Shown: one piece after another, positions 17,126-25,580 of the stretch
Position numbering within the stretch: the stretch's first letter is position 1
How the letters are laid out: each line of letters starts with the position of its first letter
Assembly (NCBI RefSeq): GCF_003143935.1
Contig: NZ_QFRX01000001.1
Span: 6,322,629-6,386,628, forward strand
Direction of reading: 5' to 3'
DNA length: 64,000 nucleotides
DNA from: Streptomyces sp. Act143
GTDB taxonomy: Bacteria; Actinomycetota; Actinomycetes; Streptomycetales; Streptomycetaceae
The notes under the pieces: generated by a model
Told to the model about the DNA's origin: nothing
What the model saw: the letters and a program-made list of their open reading frames with translations, nothing else
Database searches by the model: none
Translations under genes and position numbers: made by a program

Positions 17126-18990
17126 GGAACGACCGTCCGAACGGTGACGGTGCTGGTGGACCAGCGGCTCGACGGCCCCGGTACAGCCGGTCCGAGGTCG
17201 CGTCCGTCGGAGGCGGTGCCGAACCGCAGCACGTCCTCGGCCGCACCGCCCGCCCACGGGCTCCACGCCCGCATCCGGAACGGCACGGTGTTCAACTCGC
17301 CCTCCGCCACGATCAGTTTGAGCCAGTCACGGGCCTCGGCGCCGGACCCGGCGGCCCGGGACTGCGGCAGGGCCAGCCGCACCGGCTCGCCGTCCAGGGC
17401 GTGTCCTGACCGCCCCGGCCCGATGAAGTGCCCCGGGAAGAGTGCCGGATCGCTGGCGTAGCTGTCGGTGAGATCGAGCAGGACGCACCACAGAGGCCGC
17501 TGGGAGCGGTTGTCGAGCCGGACGGACACCAACGGCGGTTCCCCGTCCGGCCCGTACGCGCACACGATCTCGCCCCGCCCGTCCGGCACCAGCGGGGCCC
17601 CGCCGCCCCACGGGGCGATCTCGACCCGCACCTGGTTGTCCAGCACGGAGGGGCGGGAGGTGAGATCGCGCAGCCGGTGCCAGCGGGTCAGATGGGTGAG
17701 GCAGTCGACGACGCCCCGGCCGTCGTACGGGGCTGCCGCACTGGATGCCGAGCCGTCCCGCACGGCCGACCGCGGCCCCGGCCGCAACGGCTCCACGAAC
17801 CGCGTCCCGTCCCGCCCCAGCACCTCCACCGCGCCGCCCACCGCGGCCACCCGGAAGTGCAGGTCGCCGAACTCCTCGGGCCGTTCGACGACGTGCAGCA
17901 GCGGCGTGGCCTGCGAGGTGACGGCCGCCCGGAGCCGTTCGTCGTCCCCCTCGATGCTCACCGTGGCGGGCGGGGAGGCCAGCGCCGTCAGGGTCACCGG
18001 GTAGGCCCGCCCGGGGTCCGGCGTCCAGTCCACCGGTTCCACCAGCGACCGGTCGGCCCGCACCACGCGCGTCCGTACCACCCGCGCTTCCCCGATCACC
18101 CCGAACTCCGTCCCCCCGGCGTCCGCCCCGCCCCGCAGGCCGTGCGCCGTCCCGCAGTCCACCTCCCACCCCTCCGGTCCGCACCGCAGCAGATGGTCGC
18201 CCGGGACCCCGCCCGCCCCCGCGAGGAACGGCAGGTCGGCGGTCTCGGCCGTCTCCGGGAACAGCACCGGCTGCTGCCGGCCACCGGACCGCCGTACCCG
18301 CGCGTCCGCCGCCGCCAGCAGCTGCCGGTAGGTGGCGGCGGGGCCCGCCGCCCGTGCCGCGCCGAGCAGGGCGTGGGTGAAGATGCCGTGCCGGCGTCCG
18401 TCGAACCAGCCCTCGTAGGAGAGCTGGTCGAGCCGGCTCGCGGCGAGCAGCAGATGGCGGGCGGCGTCTTCCGTGGGTGCGGTGCCGCGCGCGCGGGGCC
18501 AGTCCGGCCGGGCCGGCGCGTGGCGGGCGGTCAGGTCGGCCGGGGCCCGGTCCTCGCGGGTCGCGCCGCCCGAGTAGCAGCAGTCCAGGACCGCGACCAC
18601 CTGGGCCCCGCGCCCCGCCACCCGGTCCAGCAGCACGCCCAGCCGCTTGTCGGACAGGGGGCCGTCCACACAGACCAGCGCCTGGTTCCGGCCCGTCGCC
18701 TCGACGAGGAGCTCCGCACCGGTGGCGACCCGTTCGCTGCCGTGCCCCGAGAACCAGAACAGCGCCGTGTCCCCGGGGCCGGCCGCCCCGAGGAAGCCGC
18801 TGATCCCCTCCTCGACGGCCGTGACCGTCGCCTCCCCGTCCGTCAGGGTCCGTGCCTCGACGGCGTCGCCGCCCCGCTCGGCCACCAACTCCCCGGCCGC
18901 GCGGACGTCGTTGAGGCAGCCCGACAGCGGTGTGGCGATGTGCGGCGGATAGGCGTCGACGCCGACCATGAACGCGTAGATCGTCCCCAT
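17122..18990 (-). CDS. Caspase-like (C14/metacaspase-type) protease with C-terminal accessory region
   Basis: 622 aa. Residues 1-250 form a caspase p20-like domain with catalytic His in FWFSGHGSE (about residue 84) and Cys in VLDCCYSGGA (about 137). A p10-like part follows with AASRLDQLSYE and GIFTHALL. Residues about 265-620 are beta-rich with no enzyme motif; they may sense a ligand or partner. No signal peptide or membrane segment. Bacterial caspases often execute regulated cell death in defence systems. It converges on the RES toxin with a 4-bp overlap of coding ends. The link to that operon is inferred from position. Confidence 0.82.
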   Translation of the reverse strand: MGTIYAFMVGVDAYPPHIATPLSGCLNDVRAAGELVAERGGDAVEARTLTDGEATVTAVEEGISGFLGAAGPGDTALFWFSGHGSERVATGAELLVEATGRNQALVCVDGPLSDKRLGVLLDRVAGRGAQVVAVLDCCYSGGATREDRAPADLTARHAPARPDWPRARGTAPTEDAARHLLLAASRLDQLSYEGWFDGRRHGIFTHALLGAARAAGPAATYRQLLAAADARVRRSGGRQQPVLFPETAETADLPFLAGAGGVPGDHLLRCGPEGWEVDCGTAHGLRGGADAGGTEFGVIGEARVVRTRVVRADRSLVEPVDWTPDPGRAYPVTLTALASPPATVSIEGDDERLRAAVTSQATPLLHVVERPEEFGDLHFRVAAVGGAVEVLGRDGTRFVEPLRPGPRSAVRDGSASSAAAPYDGRGVVDCLTHLTRWHRLRDLTSRPSVLDNQVRVEIAPWGGGAPLVPDGRGEIVCAYGPDGEPPLVSVRLDNRSQRPLWCVLLDLTDSYASDPALFPGHFIGPGRSGHALDGEPVRLALPQSRAAGSGAEARDWLKLIVAEGELNTVPFRMRAWSPWAGGAAEDVLRFGTASDGRDLGPAVPGPSSRWSTSTVTVRTVVP

Positions 18991-19071
18991 GGCCGGAGAG
19001 TCTGGCAGGCGGGCCGGGCGCGCGGCGGGGCGAACCGGTCGGCAACGGGGCGGATTCCGGCGGGAGTTCGG

Positions 19072-19995
19072 TCAGCCGAAGGCCTTCTCCGCCTCCAGTT
19101 CGGCCACCCGCGCCAGGAGGTCGTCCCGGCCGATCGCATCCGCCCGGGTCGCGGGCACCGTGCAGGCGTACGCGCCCGCGACCGCCCCGTACCGCGCGCA
19201 GCGCAGCACGTCCGCGCCCGTCAGCCGGCCCAGCAGGAACGCGGCGGCGAAGGCGTCCCCGGCGCCGTTGGAGTCCACGACGGGAGCGGGCGGTTCGACC
19301 GCGGGCACGTGCGTGAGCTCACCGTCGGCCAGCAGATACGCCCCCTCCGCCCCGGCGGTCGCGACCACGGCGCTCGCCCGGCCGCGTGCGGCGATGTCCC
19401 GCATGGTGGCCTCGGGGTCGGCCAGCGCGGTCGTGGACAGGAAGACCAGGTCGGCGGCGAGGGCGAACGCCTCCTGGTACGGGTTCTCGCCGTCCCAGTT
19501 GTGCAGGTCCGTCGAGATCGACACCCCGCTGCGGCGCAGCAGGGGCAGGGCGTGGACGGCCGGGTGGGTGATCACCACGTGCGCGTGCCGGGCGCTGCCG
19601 GCCAGGGTGCGCAGGGTGTCCTCGGGGAACCGGTCGGCGTCCTGGCCGCGCGTGATGTCGTACAGGGAGAGCCGGCGCCCGTCCGGGCCGACCAGGTTGA
19701 CCGCCCGCTTGGTGCCGGTGGCCGAGCGCACCTCGGTGAACGGGATGCCGCGGTCCCGGTGCAACGCGCGTACCAGGTCGCCCTCGTGGTCGTCGCCGAC
19801 GACGTCGAGGTGGTGGGCGCGCAGGCCCAGCGCGTGCACGCCGAGCGCGACGAAGTCCCCGCTCTGGCCGGCGCGGTTCACGATGCCCGGGTCGATCATG
19901 TAGCTGTCGGCGTAGGGGAGCGGCAGCTCGGGGACGTGGACGATGGTGTCCACGCCGGCGCCGCCCAGGACGAGGACATCGGTCTCGGGGCTCAT
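19072..19995 (-). CDS. PfkB-family carbohydrate kinase
   Basis: 307 aa, with LVLGGAGVDTIVHVPELP at the N-terminus, NRAGQSGDFVALGVHALG for substrate binding, and DSNGAGDAFAAAFL near residue 240 with the catalytic Asp. The substrate is unknown; the family covers ribose, fructose, adenosine and others. The start is ATG 19995. A perfect 19-bp palindrome (20038-20056) lies about 43 bp upstream, so a dedicated sugar-responsive repressor is likely, but no such regulator gene is adjacent. Distinct from the KDG-kinase-like gene at 10434. Confidence 0.85.
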   Translation of the reverse strand: MSPETDVLVLGGAGVDTIVHVPELPLPYADSYMIDPGIVNRAGQSGDFVALGVHALGLRAHHLDVVGDDHEGDLVRALHRDRGIPFTEVRSATGTKRAVNLVGPDGRRLSLYDITRGQDADRFPEDTLRTLAGSARHAHVVITHPAVHALPLLRRSGVSISTDLHNWDGENPYQEAFALAADLVFLSTTALADPEATMRDIAARGRASAVVATAGAEGAYLLADGELTHVPAVEPPAPVVDSNGAGDAFAAAFLLGRLTGADVLRCARYGAVAGAYACTVPATRADAIGRDDLLARVAELEAEKAFG

Positions 19996-20037
19996 GGCAG
20001 CCGAGTCAAGCAGCCGTCTTTCCCGCCGGGCAAGAAG

Positions 20038-20056
20038 TTGCAGAAAATTTCTGCAA
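20038..20056 (-). promoter_or_regulatory. Perfect 9-1-9 palindromic operator
   Basis: TTGCAGAAA-A-TTTCTGCAA, in an AT-rich island in otherwise about 72% GC DNA between divergent genes. The form suits a dimeric repressor (LacI, GntR, ROK or RpiR type); the cognate regulator is not in view. Confidence 0.55.
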
Positions 20057-20109
20057 GAGCTTCTTCCGTGGCTTCCGCCCCCGGCGCCCCACGGCACAGC
20101 TTCGTCCGC

Positions 20110-20115
20110 CATACT
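20110..20115 (+). promoter_or_regulatory. Candidate -10 for a leaderless transcript
   Basis: CATACT ends 7 nt before GTG 20123 and no SD is present. The -35 is not convincing. Confidence 0.3.
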
Positions 20116-20122
20116 TCCGACC

Positions 20123-20611
20123 GTGGAGCAGCGCATAGGTTCGAGCAGCAAGCCCCTGGAAGGCGCCGGATTCGACCCGGCCTTCATCCCCGGGCTGACC
20201 TCACCCGTGTCCGGCGAGCCCGCGGACGCCGAGCCGGCGGACGCCGAGGAGCCCCTCGCGCAGGAGGAGGCCGCCGAGGCCGCCCCCGAGGAAGCGGAAA
20301 CCGGGGCGGACGAGGACGCGGCGGCCGACGGCCCCGTCTTCGAGGCCTCCGACCGCCGCGCGAAGATCGTCGCCGACGCGAAGGGCGTCCGCCTCAGCCT
20401 CGACGAGGAGCGGTGCGAGTTCGGGTGGGACGAGATCGGCGCGGTCGAGACGGAGTCCCCCCGCTTCGGCAAGCGGTTCACGATCACGGTCCACACCCCT
20501 GACCGCCGCTGGTACCCGATCGAGATCGAGGCGGCGGCCAGGGCGAACTTCAAGGAGTGGGAGGAGCAGCTGGACGCTGTCCTCGACGCCTACTTCGAGG
20601 AGTCCGACTGA
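20123..20611 (+). CDS. Acidic protein with C-terminal PH-like domain
   Basis: 162 aa from GTG 20123. Residues about 15-75 are disordered and rich in Ala/Glu/Asp. Residues about 82-158 form a compact domain (GVRLSLDEERCEFGWDEIGAV ... RRWYPIEIEA ... EWEEQLDAVLDAYF) whose strand-plus-C-terminal-helix pattern resembles a bacterial PH-like fold. The same domain occurs in the protein at 25581, with a different disordered head. No enzymatic residues or membrane anchor. Function unknown. Confidence 0.65.
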   Translation: MEQRIGSSSKPLEGAGFDPAFIPGLTSPVSGEPADAEPADAEEPLAQEEAAEAAPEEAETGADEDAAADGPVFEASDRRAKIVADAKGVRLSLDEERCEFGWDEIGAVETESPRFGKRFTITVHTPDRRWYPIEIEAAARANFKEWEEQLDAVLDAYFEESD

Positions 20612-20621
20612 GCGGGCGCCC

Positions 20622-21968
20622 CTAACTGCAGTACTGGGCCGCCTTCCCGATGGACCGGTACATGCAGTCCGCGTTCTCCAGCAACTGCAGCACGGCGTCC
20701 CGGTTCCTGGCGGTCTCCCGGGCGATCACCTCGTCGGGCGGATAGAACCCGCCCTGGGAACTGGACGTCGGGTACATCTCGAAGGTGTAGGCGAAGATCT
20801 TCTGGTTCCCCCACAGCCAGTCGTCGATCGACCCGTCCGTGATGTACAGGTCGCTGGACTGCTCGGGCGTGTACCCGTTGCTGGCGGCCATCTTCTGACC
20901 CACCGTCGCGAACGCGTTCCGGTCGTCCGCGGTCATGCCGGTCGTCGTGTCGGCGGTCGTGTACCCGAACGGCCACAGCACCAGCTCGCTGTACGTGTGG
21001 AAGTCGATGCCGGCCTTGATCTGCTGCACCCCGCCGACCACGCGGCTGCGCACGAAGTTCGCGACCACCTTGACCTCGGGGGCCGACTCGGCCGCCGGCC
21101 CGCGGTAGGTCTCCGAGGACGTCGACCCGGACGAGCCGCCGCAGCAGCCCCACCGGTGGTTCCAGTTGCGGTTGAGATCCGTACCGACGTACGAGGAACC
21201 GGAGTTGGGCTGCCGGTTCTTGCGCCAGGAGCGGTACGAGCCGGTGGCGATGTCGTACTCGCCGCCGTCGGGGTTGAGGTCCGGCACGATCCAGATCTCC
21301 CGGCTGTCGACCAGGCTGGTCACGCGTGAGTCGGTGCCGTAGCCGGAGGTCAGCTGGTCGAGGAGGTAGAGCGCCATCTCCACGGTCAGGTGCTCACGTG
21401 CGTGCTGATGGTGGGTGAACAGCACCTCGGGCTCGGACTCGTCCGTCGCCACGTTGTCGCTGATCTTGAGGGCGACGATGTTCCGTCCCTGGTAGGACGT
21501 GCCGATCACGCGCTGGCTCACGATGTCCGGGTGGGCCGAGACGACGGAGTTGATCTGGCTCGTCATCTCCGCGTAGTTGTGATAGCGCGAGTCGGCCGAC
21601 GGGAAGTCGTAGAGCCGCAGCTCGTCCTCGCTCAACCGGTCCGGGGCCGCGGCCAACGCCTGCACCTGGTAGCCGAGTCGGCGCAGCTCTCTGATCTGGT
21701 CGGCGCGGCCGGAGACCACCACGGTCTCCTCGTCGGCCTCGTCCACCGTGACGCCGGTCTGCTGGATGGCGGTACGGGTCAGCGGGGTCGTGTGCTGGTG
21801 GATCTCGTACTGGCGGATGTCGTCCGCGGAGGGGGCCGCCTTGCCGACGCTGTCGGCGGACGCGTCCATGGAGGTGAGGGGCGCGGCGAGCGCCAGGGCG
21901 AGCAGGGCGGCGAGCGCGGCGGTGCGTCTGCCGGCCCGGGCGCCCGAGCCCCGTGTCCGAAGTCGCAT
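20622..21968 (-). CDS. Secreted zinc carboxypeptidase, M14 family
   Basis: 448 aa with a long basic signal peptide (RTRGSGARAGRRTAALAALL..., cleavage near residue 35) and a pro-region. The peptidase domain shows zinc ligands His and Glu in HQHAREHLTVEM and His in IDFHTYSELVLWPFGY. Substrate-binding SYVGTDLNRNWNHRW and catalytic Glu in FAYTFEMYP complete the site. It resembles carboxypeptidase T-type enzymes. ATG 21968 is preceded by a strong AAGGAGG. It probably removes C-terminal residues from peptides released by secreted proteases. Confidence 0.92.
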   Translation of the reverse strand: MRLRTRGSGARAGRRTAALAALLALALAAPLTSMDASADSVGKAAPSADDIRQYEIHQHTTPLTRTAIQQTGVTVDEADEETVVVSGRADQIRELRRLGYQVQALAAAPDRLSEDELRLYDFPSADSRYHNYAEMTSQINSVVSAHPDIVSQRVIGTSYQGRNIVALKISDNVATDESEPEVLFTHHQHAREHLTVEMALYLLDQLTSGYGTDSRVTSLVDSREIWIVPDLNPDGGEYDIATGSYRSWRKNRQPNSGSSYVGTDLNRNWNHRWGCCGGSSGSTSSETYRGPAAESAPEVKVVANFVRSRVVGGVQQIKAGIDFHTYSELVLWPFGYTTADTTTGMTADDRNAFATVGQKMAASNGYTPEQSSDLYITDGSIDDWLWGNQKIFAYTFEMYPTSSSQGGFYPPDEVIARETARNRDAVLQLLENADCMYRSIGKAAQYCS

Positions 21969-22202
21969 GAAGCCTCCTTGTGGGAGTGGGGAGTGGCGAT
22001 TCAGTGCGACGTACGTGGTGCGGGTGTGCGGCTCATGGTCGAGGCATGGCATGAGCAGGTCAAGGGCGGATGAAGACGCACTGGCGCGAAACGGCCGCTC
22101 CTCCGCGCGCCGCGCAGCCGCGGTCCATGCTGCCCGCGGACGGACTCACGGACCGCGCACGCCCTCTTGTCACGGCTGGATCTTTGCGGTTTGTTGACCT
22201 TC

Positions 22203-23519
22203 ATGGCGGACACCACGGGACACCCCACTGACACCCAGGTATCGACCACCCCCACACCCCGCAAGTCCAGTTGGAAGTACATCGGCCCCGGCATCGTCGT
22301 CGCGGCCACCGGTGTCGGCGCGGGCGACCTGGTCGCCACCCTCATCGCCGGCAGCAACTTCGGCTACACCCTGCTGTGGGCCGCCGTCATCGGCTGCCTG
22401 GTGAAGATCTCCCTCGCCGAGGCCGCGGGCCGCTGGCACCTGTCCACCGGCCGCACCCTCTTCGACGGCTGGGCGAGCCTGGGCCGTTGGACCACCTGGT
22501 TCTTCGTCGTCTACGCCGTCGTCTGGGGGTTCGTGTACGGCGCGGCGGCGATGTCGTCGAGCGCGCTGCCGCTCCAGGCGCTGTTCCCGGGCGTGCTGGA
22601 CCTCGAATGGTGGGGCGTCGCCTGCGGCCTGGTCGGCCTGGTCTTCGTCTGGTTCAACAAGTACGAGGTCTTCGAGAAGGTCATGACGGTCCTGGTGGGC
22701 GTCATGTTCGTGGTGACCGTCTACCTGGCGGTCAGGGTCACCCCGAACCTGCCCGACGCCCTCGCCGGCCTGCTCCCCGTCCTCCCCGACGAGAACGACT
22801 CGATCCTCAACACCCTCGGCCTGATCGGCGGCGTCGGCGGCACCATCACGCTCGCCGCGTACGGCTACTGGGTCAACGCCAAGGGGTGGACGAACACCGG
22901 CTGGATGAAGGTCATGCGGCTCGACAACCGCGTCGCCTACGCCACCACCGGCATCTTCGTCATCGCCATGCTCTTCGTCGGCGCGGAGCTGCTGCACTCC
23001 GCGAACATCGCCATCGCGAGCGGCGACAAGGGCCTCATCCAGCTCAGCGACATCCTGGAGCAGGAGTACGGCTCGGCGACCGCCAAGTTCTTCCTGATCG
23101 GCTTCTTCGCCACCTCCTTCACCTCCCTCATCGGCGTCTGGCACGGCGTGAGCCTGATGTTCGCCGACTTCGTCGCCCGCTACCGCACCGCGGACACGGC
23201 GAAGGGCGAGGAGGTCGCCTCCGGCGCGCGCGAACGCTCCTGGCCCTTCCGCGCGTACCTGCTGTGGCTGACCTTCCCGCCCATCGTCCTGCTCTTCCAG
23301 GGCCAGCCCTTCCGCCTGATCATCCTCTACGGCGTCCTGGGCGCGGCCTTCCTGCCCTTCCTCGCCGGCACCCTGATCTGGCTCCTCAACTCCTCACGCA
23401 CCCCGGCGCAATGGCGCAACGGCCCGGTCAGCAACGCGATGCTGGCCATCGCCGGGCTGCTGTTCCTGGTGCTGTGCGTCAAGCAGATCTGGGATCAGCC
23501 CTGGTCGGAGTTCTTCTGA
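22203..23519 (+). CDS. Nramp-family transporter lacking canonical metal-site motifs
   Basis: 438 aa with about 11 membrane segments. The first reads YIGPGIVVAATGVGAGDLVA, as in Nramp proteins, but the usual Asp-Pro-Gly-Asn is replaced by Gly-Val-Gly-Ala-Gly-Asp. The sixth segment shows TITLAAYGYWVNA instead of a Met-Pro-His motif. Divalent-metal transport should therefore not be assumed; Nramp-related proteins lacking these motifs can carry other cations. ATG 22203 follows a TTTGTTGACC stretch with no good SD. The 3' end overlaps the convergent anti-sigma-like gene by 25 bp. Confidence 0.8.
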   Translation: MADTTGHPTDTQVSTTPTPRKSSWKYIGPGIVVAATGVGAGDLVATLIAGSNFGYTLLWAAVIGCLVKISLAEAAGRWHLSTGRTLFDGWASLGRWTTWFFVVYAVVWGFVYGAAAMSSSALPLQALFPGVLDLEWWGVACGLVGLVFVWFNKYEVFEKVMTVLVGVMFVVTVYLAVRVTPNLPDALAGLLPVLPDENDSILNTLGLIGGVGGTITLAAYGYWVNAKGWTNTGWMKVMRLDNRVAYATTGIFVIAMLFVGAELLHSANIAIASGDKGLIQLSDILEQEYGSATAKFFLIGFFATSFTSLIGVWHGVSLMFADFVARYRTADTAKGEEVASGARERSWPFRAYLLWLTFPPIVLLFQGQPFRLIILYGVLGAAFLPFLAGTLIWLLNSSRTPAQWRNGPVSNAMLAIAGLLFLVLCVKQIWDQPWSEFF

Positions 23520-24778
23520 CCGGTCAACGACTCCTCCCGGCTCGGCCCCCACGCCGAGCTGAGCGCGATCGTCTTGAGCTGATCGATCGTCAGGGCGGGC
23601 TTCTCACGGCCGGGCGCGTCGTGCGGCCCGCCCTGGTTGTAGGCGCTGATCACGACCCGCAGGCCGTTGATCCGCACCGTGTCGACGGTCCACCGGACCG
23701 CGCCGGCGACGTCCTTGTCACCGGCGTCCTCGTGGGTGACGAGCATCGTGCCGTCCCCGACCTCCTCGGCACCGTCGAACATGCTCTCCCCCAGCAGGTC
23801 CCCGCTGTTCGGCTGCACGTTGATCTCGACGAGGCTCTTGCCCTTGCCGTCGTCGACGACCACATACCCGTACTCGCCCTCGTCACCGCTGCGCGAGACC
23901 ACCTGCACCCCGTCGGGCAGCAGGTCGACGAGCTTCTTCGCCACATCGGTGACGGGCGCGGACTGCGTCGGCTCCGGCTCCTGAGGGGGCGGCCCGGGAA
24001 TGGCGTCGATCGCCTTCAGCCAGGCCGGCGCGGTGGCCAGCTTCTGCAACTCGGCGTTGTCCAGGGGTGGTTCGTCCCGCGTGACCGGAGCGTCCTTCTC
24101 CGCCGCCGCGTTCCACTCCGACACCGAGACGTGCTGTCCCTCGGCGCTGACGAGATCGGCGTACCACCACTTGGTGGGCACCCGCTTGTCGGGATACTCG
24201 TACCCCTGGACGATCTTCAGCACCGAACCGTTGTCGAGCCGGGTGGACTTGCAGTCGTCGTAGGGGACGTACAGCTTGTCCGGGCACTGGGCCAGCTGGC
24301 GGGCCTCCTCCCCGCCCGGCTGCACCCGGTTCAGGCTCACGGCGACGGCCGCCGCCCCGTCCCCGTCGTCCCATACGAGCGCCGCGTACGGGCCCGCCTT
24401 GTCCGCCGTGCCGCTGCCGCGCTCCTCGCTGAACTTGCCGTACCCGAGCTGCTCCTTGAGGGTGTCGATCAGCTCCTGGTCGGAGACGGCGGGCAGGGTC
24501 GGCGTGACGGTCGGCGTGGCGCTCGGACCGGCCGCCACCGAGGCCTGGTGCGGTCCCGCACCCCCGCCGGGCAGCAGCAACGCACCCCCCACCCCGACGA
24601 GCGCCAGCGAGGCCGCACCGCCCACGACGGCGGCCCGGCGCCGCAGCCGCAGCCGCCGCCCACGGGCCAGCCCGGCCGTCGTGAGCGCGGCCAGGTCGGG
24701 TTCGAAACCGCCGCCTGCGGCGCGCAGTTCGGCGGCGACACGGTCCTCGAAGGGATCGCTGTGCTGGTCAACGGGCAT
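23495..24778 (-). CDS. Membrane-anchored protein partnered with the ECF sigma factor
   Basis: 427 aa. A cytoplasmic N-terminus of about 45 residues and an Arg-rich stretch (GRRLRLRRR) precede one membrane helix (AAVVGGAASLALVGVGGALLLP). About 355 extracytoplasmic residues follow, starting with Ser/Thr/Pro and continuing as a folded domain. It lies just downstream of the ECF sigma gene on the same strand, the usual place for an anti-sigma factor. The short cytoplasmic part could bind sigma, but no HCC zinc motif is present, so this role is inferred. Confidence 0.7.
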   Translation of the reverse strand: MPVDQHSDPFEDRVAAELRAAGGGFEPDLAALTTAGLARGRRLRLRRRAAVVGGAASLALVGVGGALLLPGGGAGPHQASVAAGPSATPTVTPTLPAVSDQELIDTLKEQLGYGKFSEERGSGTADKAGPYAALVWDDGDGAAAVAVSLNRVQPGGEEARQLAQCPDKLYVPYDDCKSTRLDNGSVLKIVQGYEYPDKRVPTKWWYADLVSAEGQHVSVSEWNAAAEKDAPVTRDEPPLDNAELQKLATAPAWLKAIDAIPGPPPQEPEPTQSAPVTDVAKKLVDLLPDGVQVVSRSGDEGEYGYVVVDDGKGKSLVEINVQPNSGDLLGESMFDGAEEVGDGTMLVTHEDAGDKDVAGAVRWTVDTVRINGLRVVISAYNQGGPHDAPGREKPALTIDQLKTIALSSAWGPSREESLTGQKNSDQG

Positions 24779-24837
24779 GGCAAACCACCGTTTCCGCGAA
24801 GTCTGAGTGATGGGAGTCGTGGGGGAGGGTGGAAGGG

Positions 24838-24876
24838 GAACGTGCAGGGGGAGCGTGCAGGGGGAGCGTGGAGGGG
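24838..24876. repeat. Short tandem repeat between sigma and partner genes
   Basis: About three 13-bp copies of a GCGTGCAGGGGGA-like unit, with single-base changes, within the 103-bp gap separating the two minus-strand genes. Confidence 0.6.
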
Positions 24877-24881
24877 GCGGG

Positions 24882-25391
24882 TCAGGAGCGGGCGTACTCG
24901 CCCAGGTCCTCGCCGAGCAGCTCCCGCAGCCGCCCGAGGGCACGGGTGCAACGGGTGCGCACCGCGGACGAACTGGCGTTCATCGCGTCGGCGGTCTCCT
25001 CGATCGAGCGGTCCTCCCAGTAGCGCAGGACGACCACGGCCCGGTCCTTGGCGGGCAGCCGGGCCAGCGCCTCCAGCAGCGTCAGCCGCAGCGGCACGTC
25101 ACGCTGGTCGGCGGCGGCCCGGTCGGGGAGGGGGTCGGTGGCCCGCTCGGTGCTGCTGCGCCGCCGCTGGTGCGCGAGGAACGTCCGGGTGAGCACGGTC
25201 TGCGCGTACCCGGCCGGATTGCCGACCCGGCTCACCCGGTGCCAGGCGATGTAGAGCCGGCCCAGGGTCTCCTGCACCAGGTCCTCGGCGAGATGCGTGT
25301 CACCCGCGGTGAGCAGGCACGCGGAGCGGTACAGATGTCCCGCGCGCGCCGCCGCGAACTCCGCGTACTGGTCCGCAAGGACCTGTCTCAT
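24882..25391 (-). CDS. ECF sigma factor, SigE-family (sigma-70 group 4)
   Basis: 169 aa, with regions sigma2 (YRSACLLTAGDTHLAEDLVQETLGRLYIAW) and sigma4 (LPAKDRAVVVLRYWEDRSIEETADAMNASSSAVRTRCTRAL). The short sigma2-sigma4 layout and wording match the SigE-family ECF group common in actinomycetes. ATG 25391 follows a GGGGGAAC SD. It probably forms an operon with the membrane protein at 23495-24778. The divergent gene at 25581 encodes a proline-rich PH-like protein. The signal sensed is unknown. Confidence 0.9.
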   Translation of the reverse strand: MRQVLADQYAEFAAARAGHLYRSACLLTAGDTHLAEDLVQETLGRLYIAWHRVSRVGNPAGYAQTVLTRTFLAHQRRRSSTERATDPLPDRAAADQRDVPLRLTLLEALARLPAKDRAVVVLRYWEDRSIEETADAMNASSSAVRTRCTRALGRLRELLGEDLGEYARS

Positions 25392-25580
25392 GTGTTCCCC
25401 CTGCTCGTGGGTGCCCGGCGTGCACCGTCCTCACTTGTACTGATGCGGTGGGCCCGGGGAAATGTTTCACAGGGCTCGGAGACAGGACGGACAGGGTTGC
25501 GGTGCCGGGGCGCGGCCCAGGTAGGTTTCGCCGAGGAAGTCGTACGACAGTTGTACGAGGCAACTCACCCGGGGACACCG

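Noticed and set aside
17428..20502. 1,024-codon plus-strand frame
   Set aside because: It is an antisense shadow of the caspase and PfkB genes, which have clear catalytic motifs on the minus strand.
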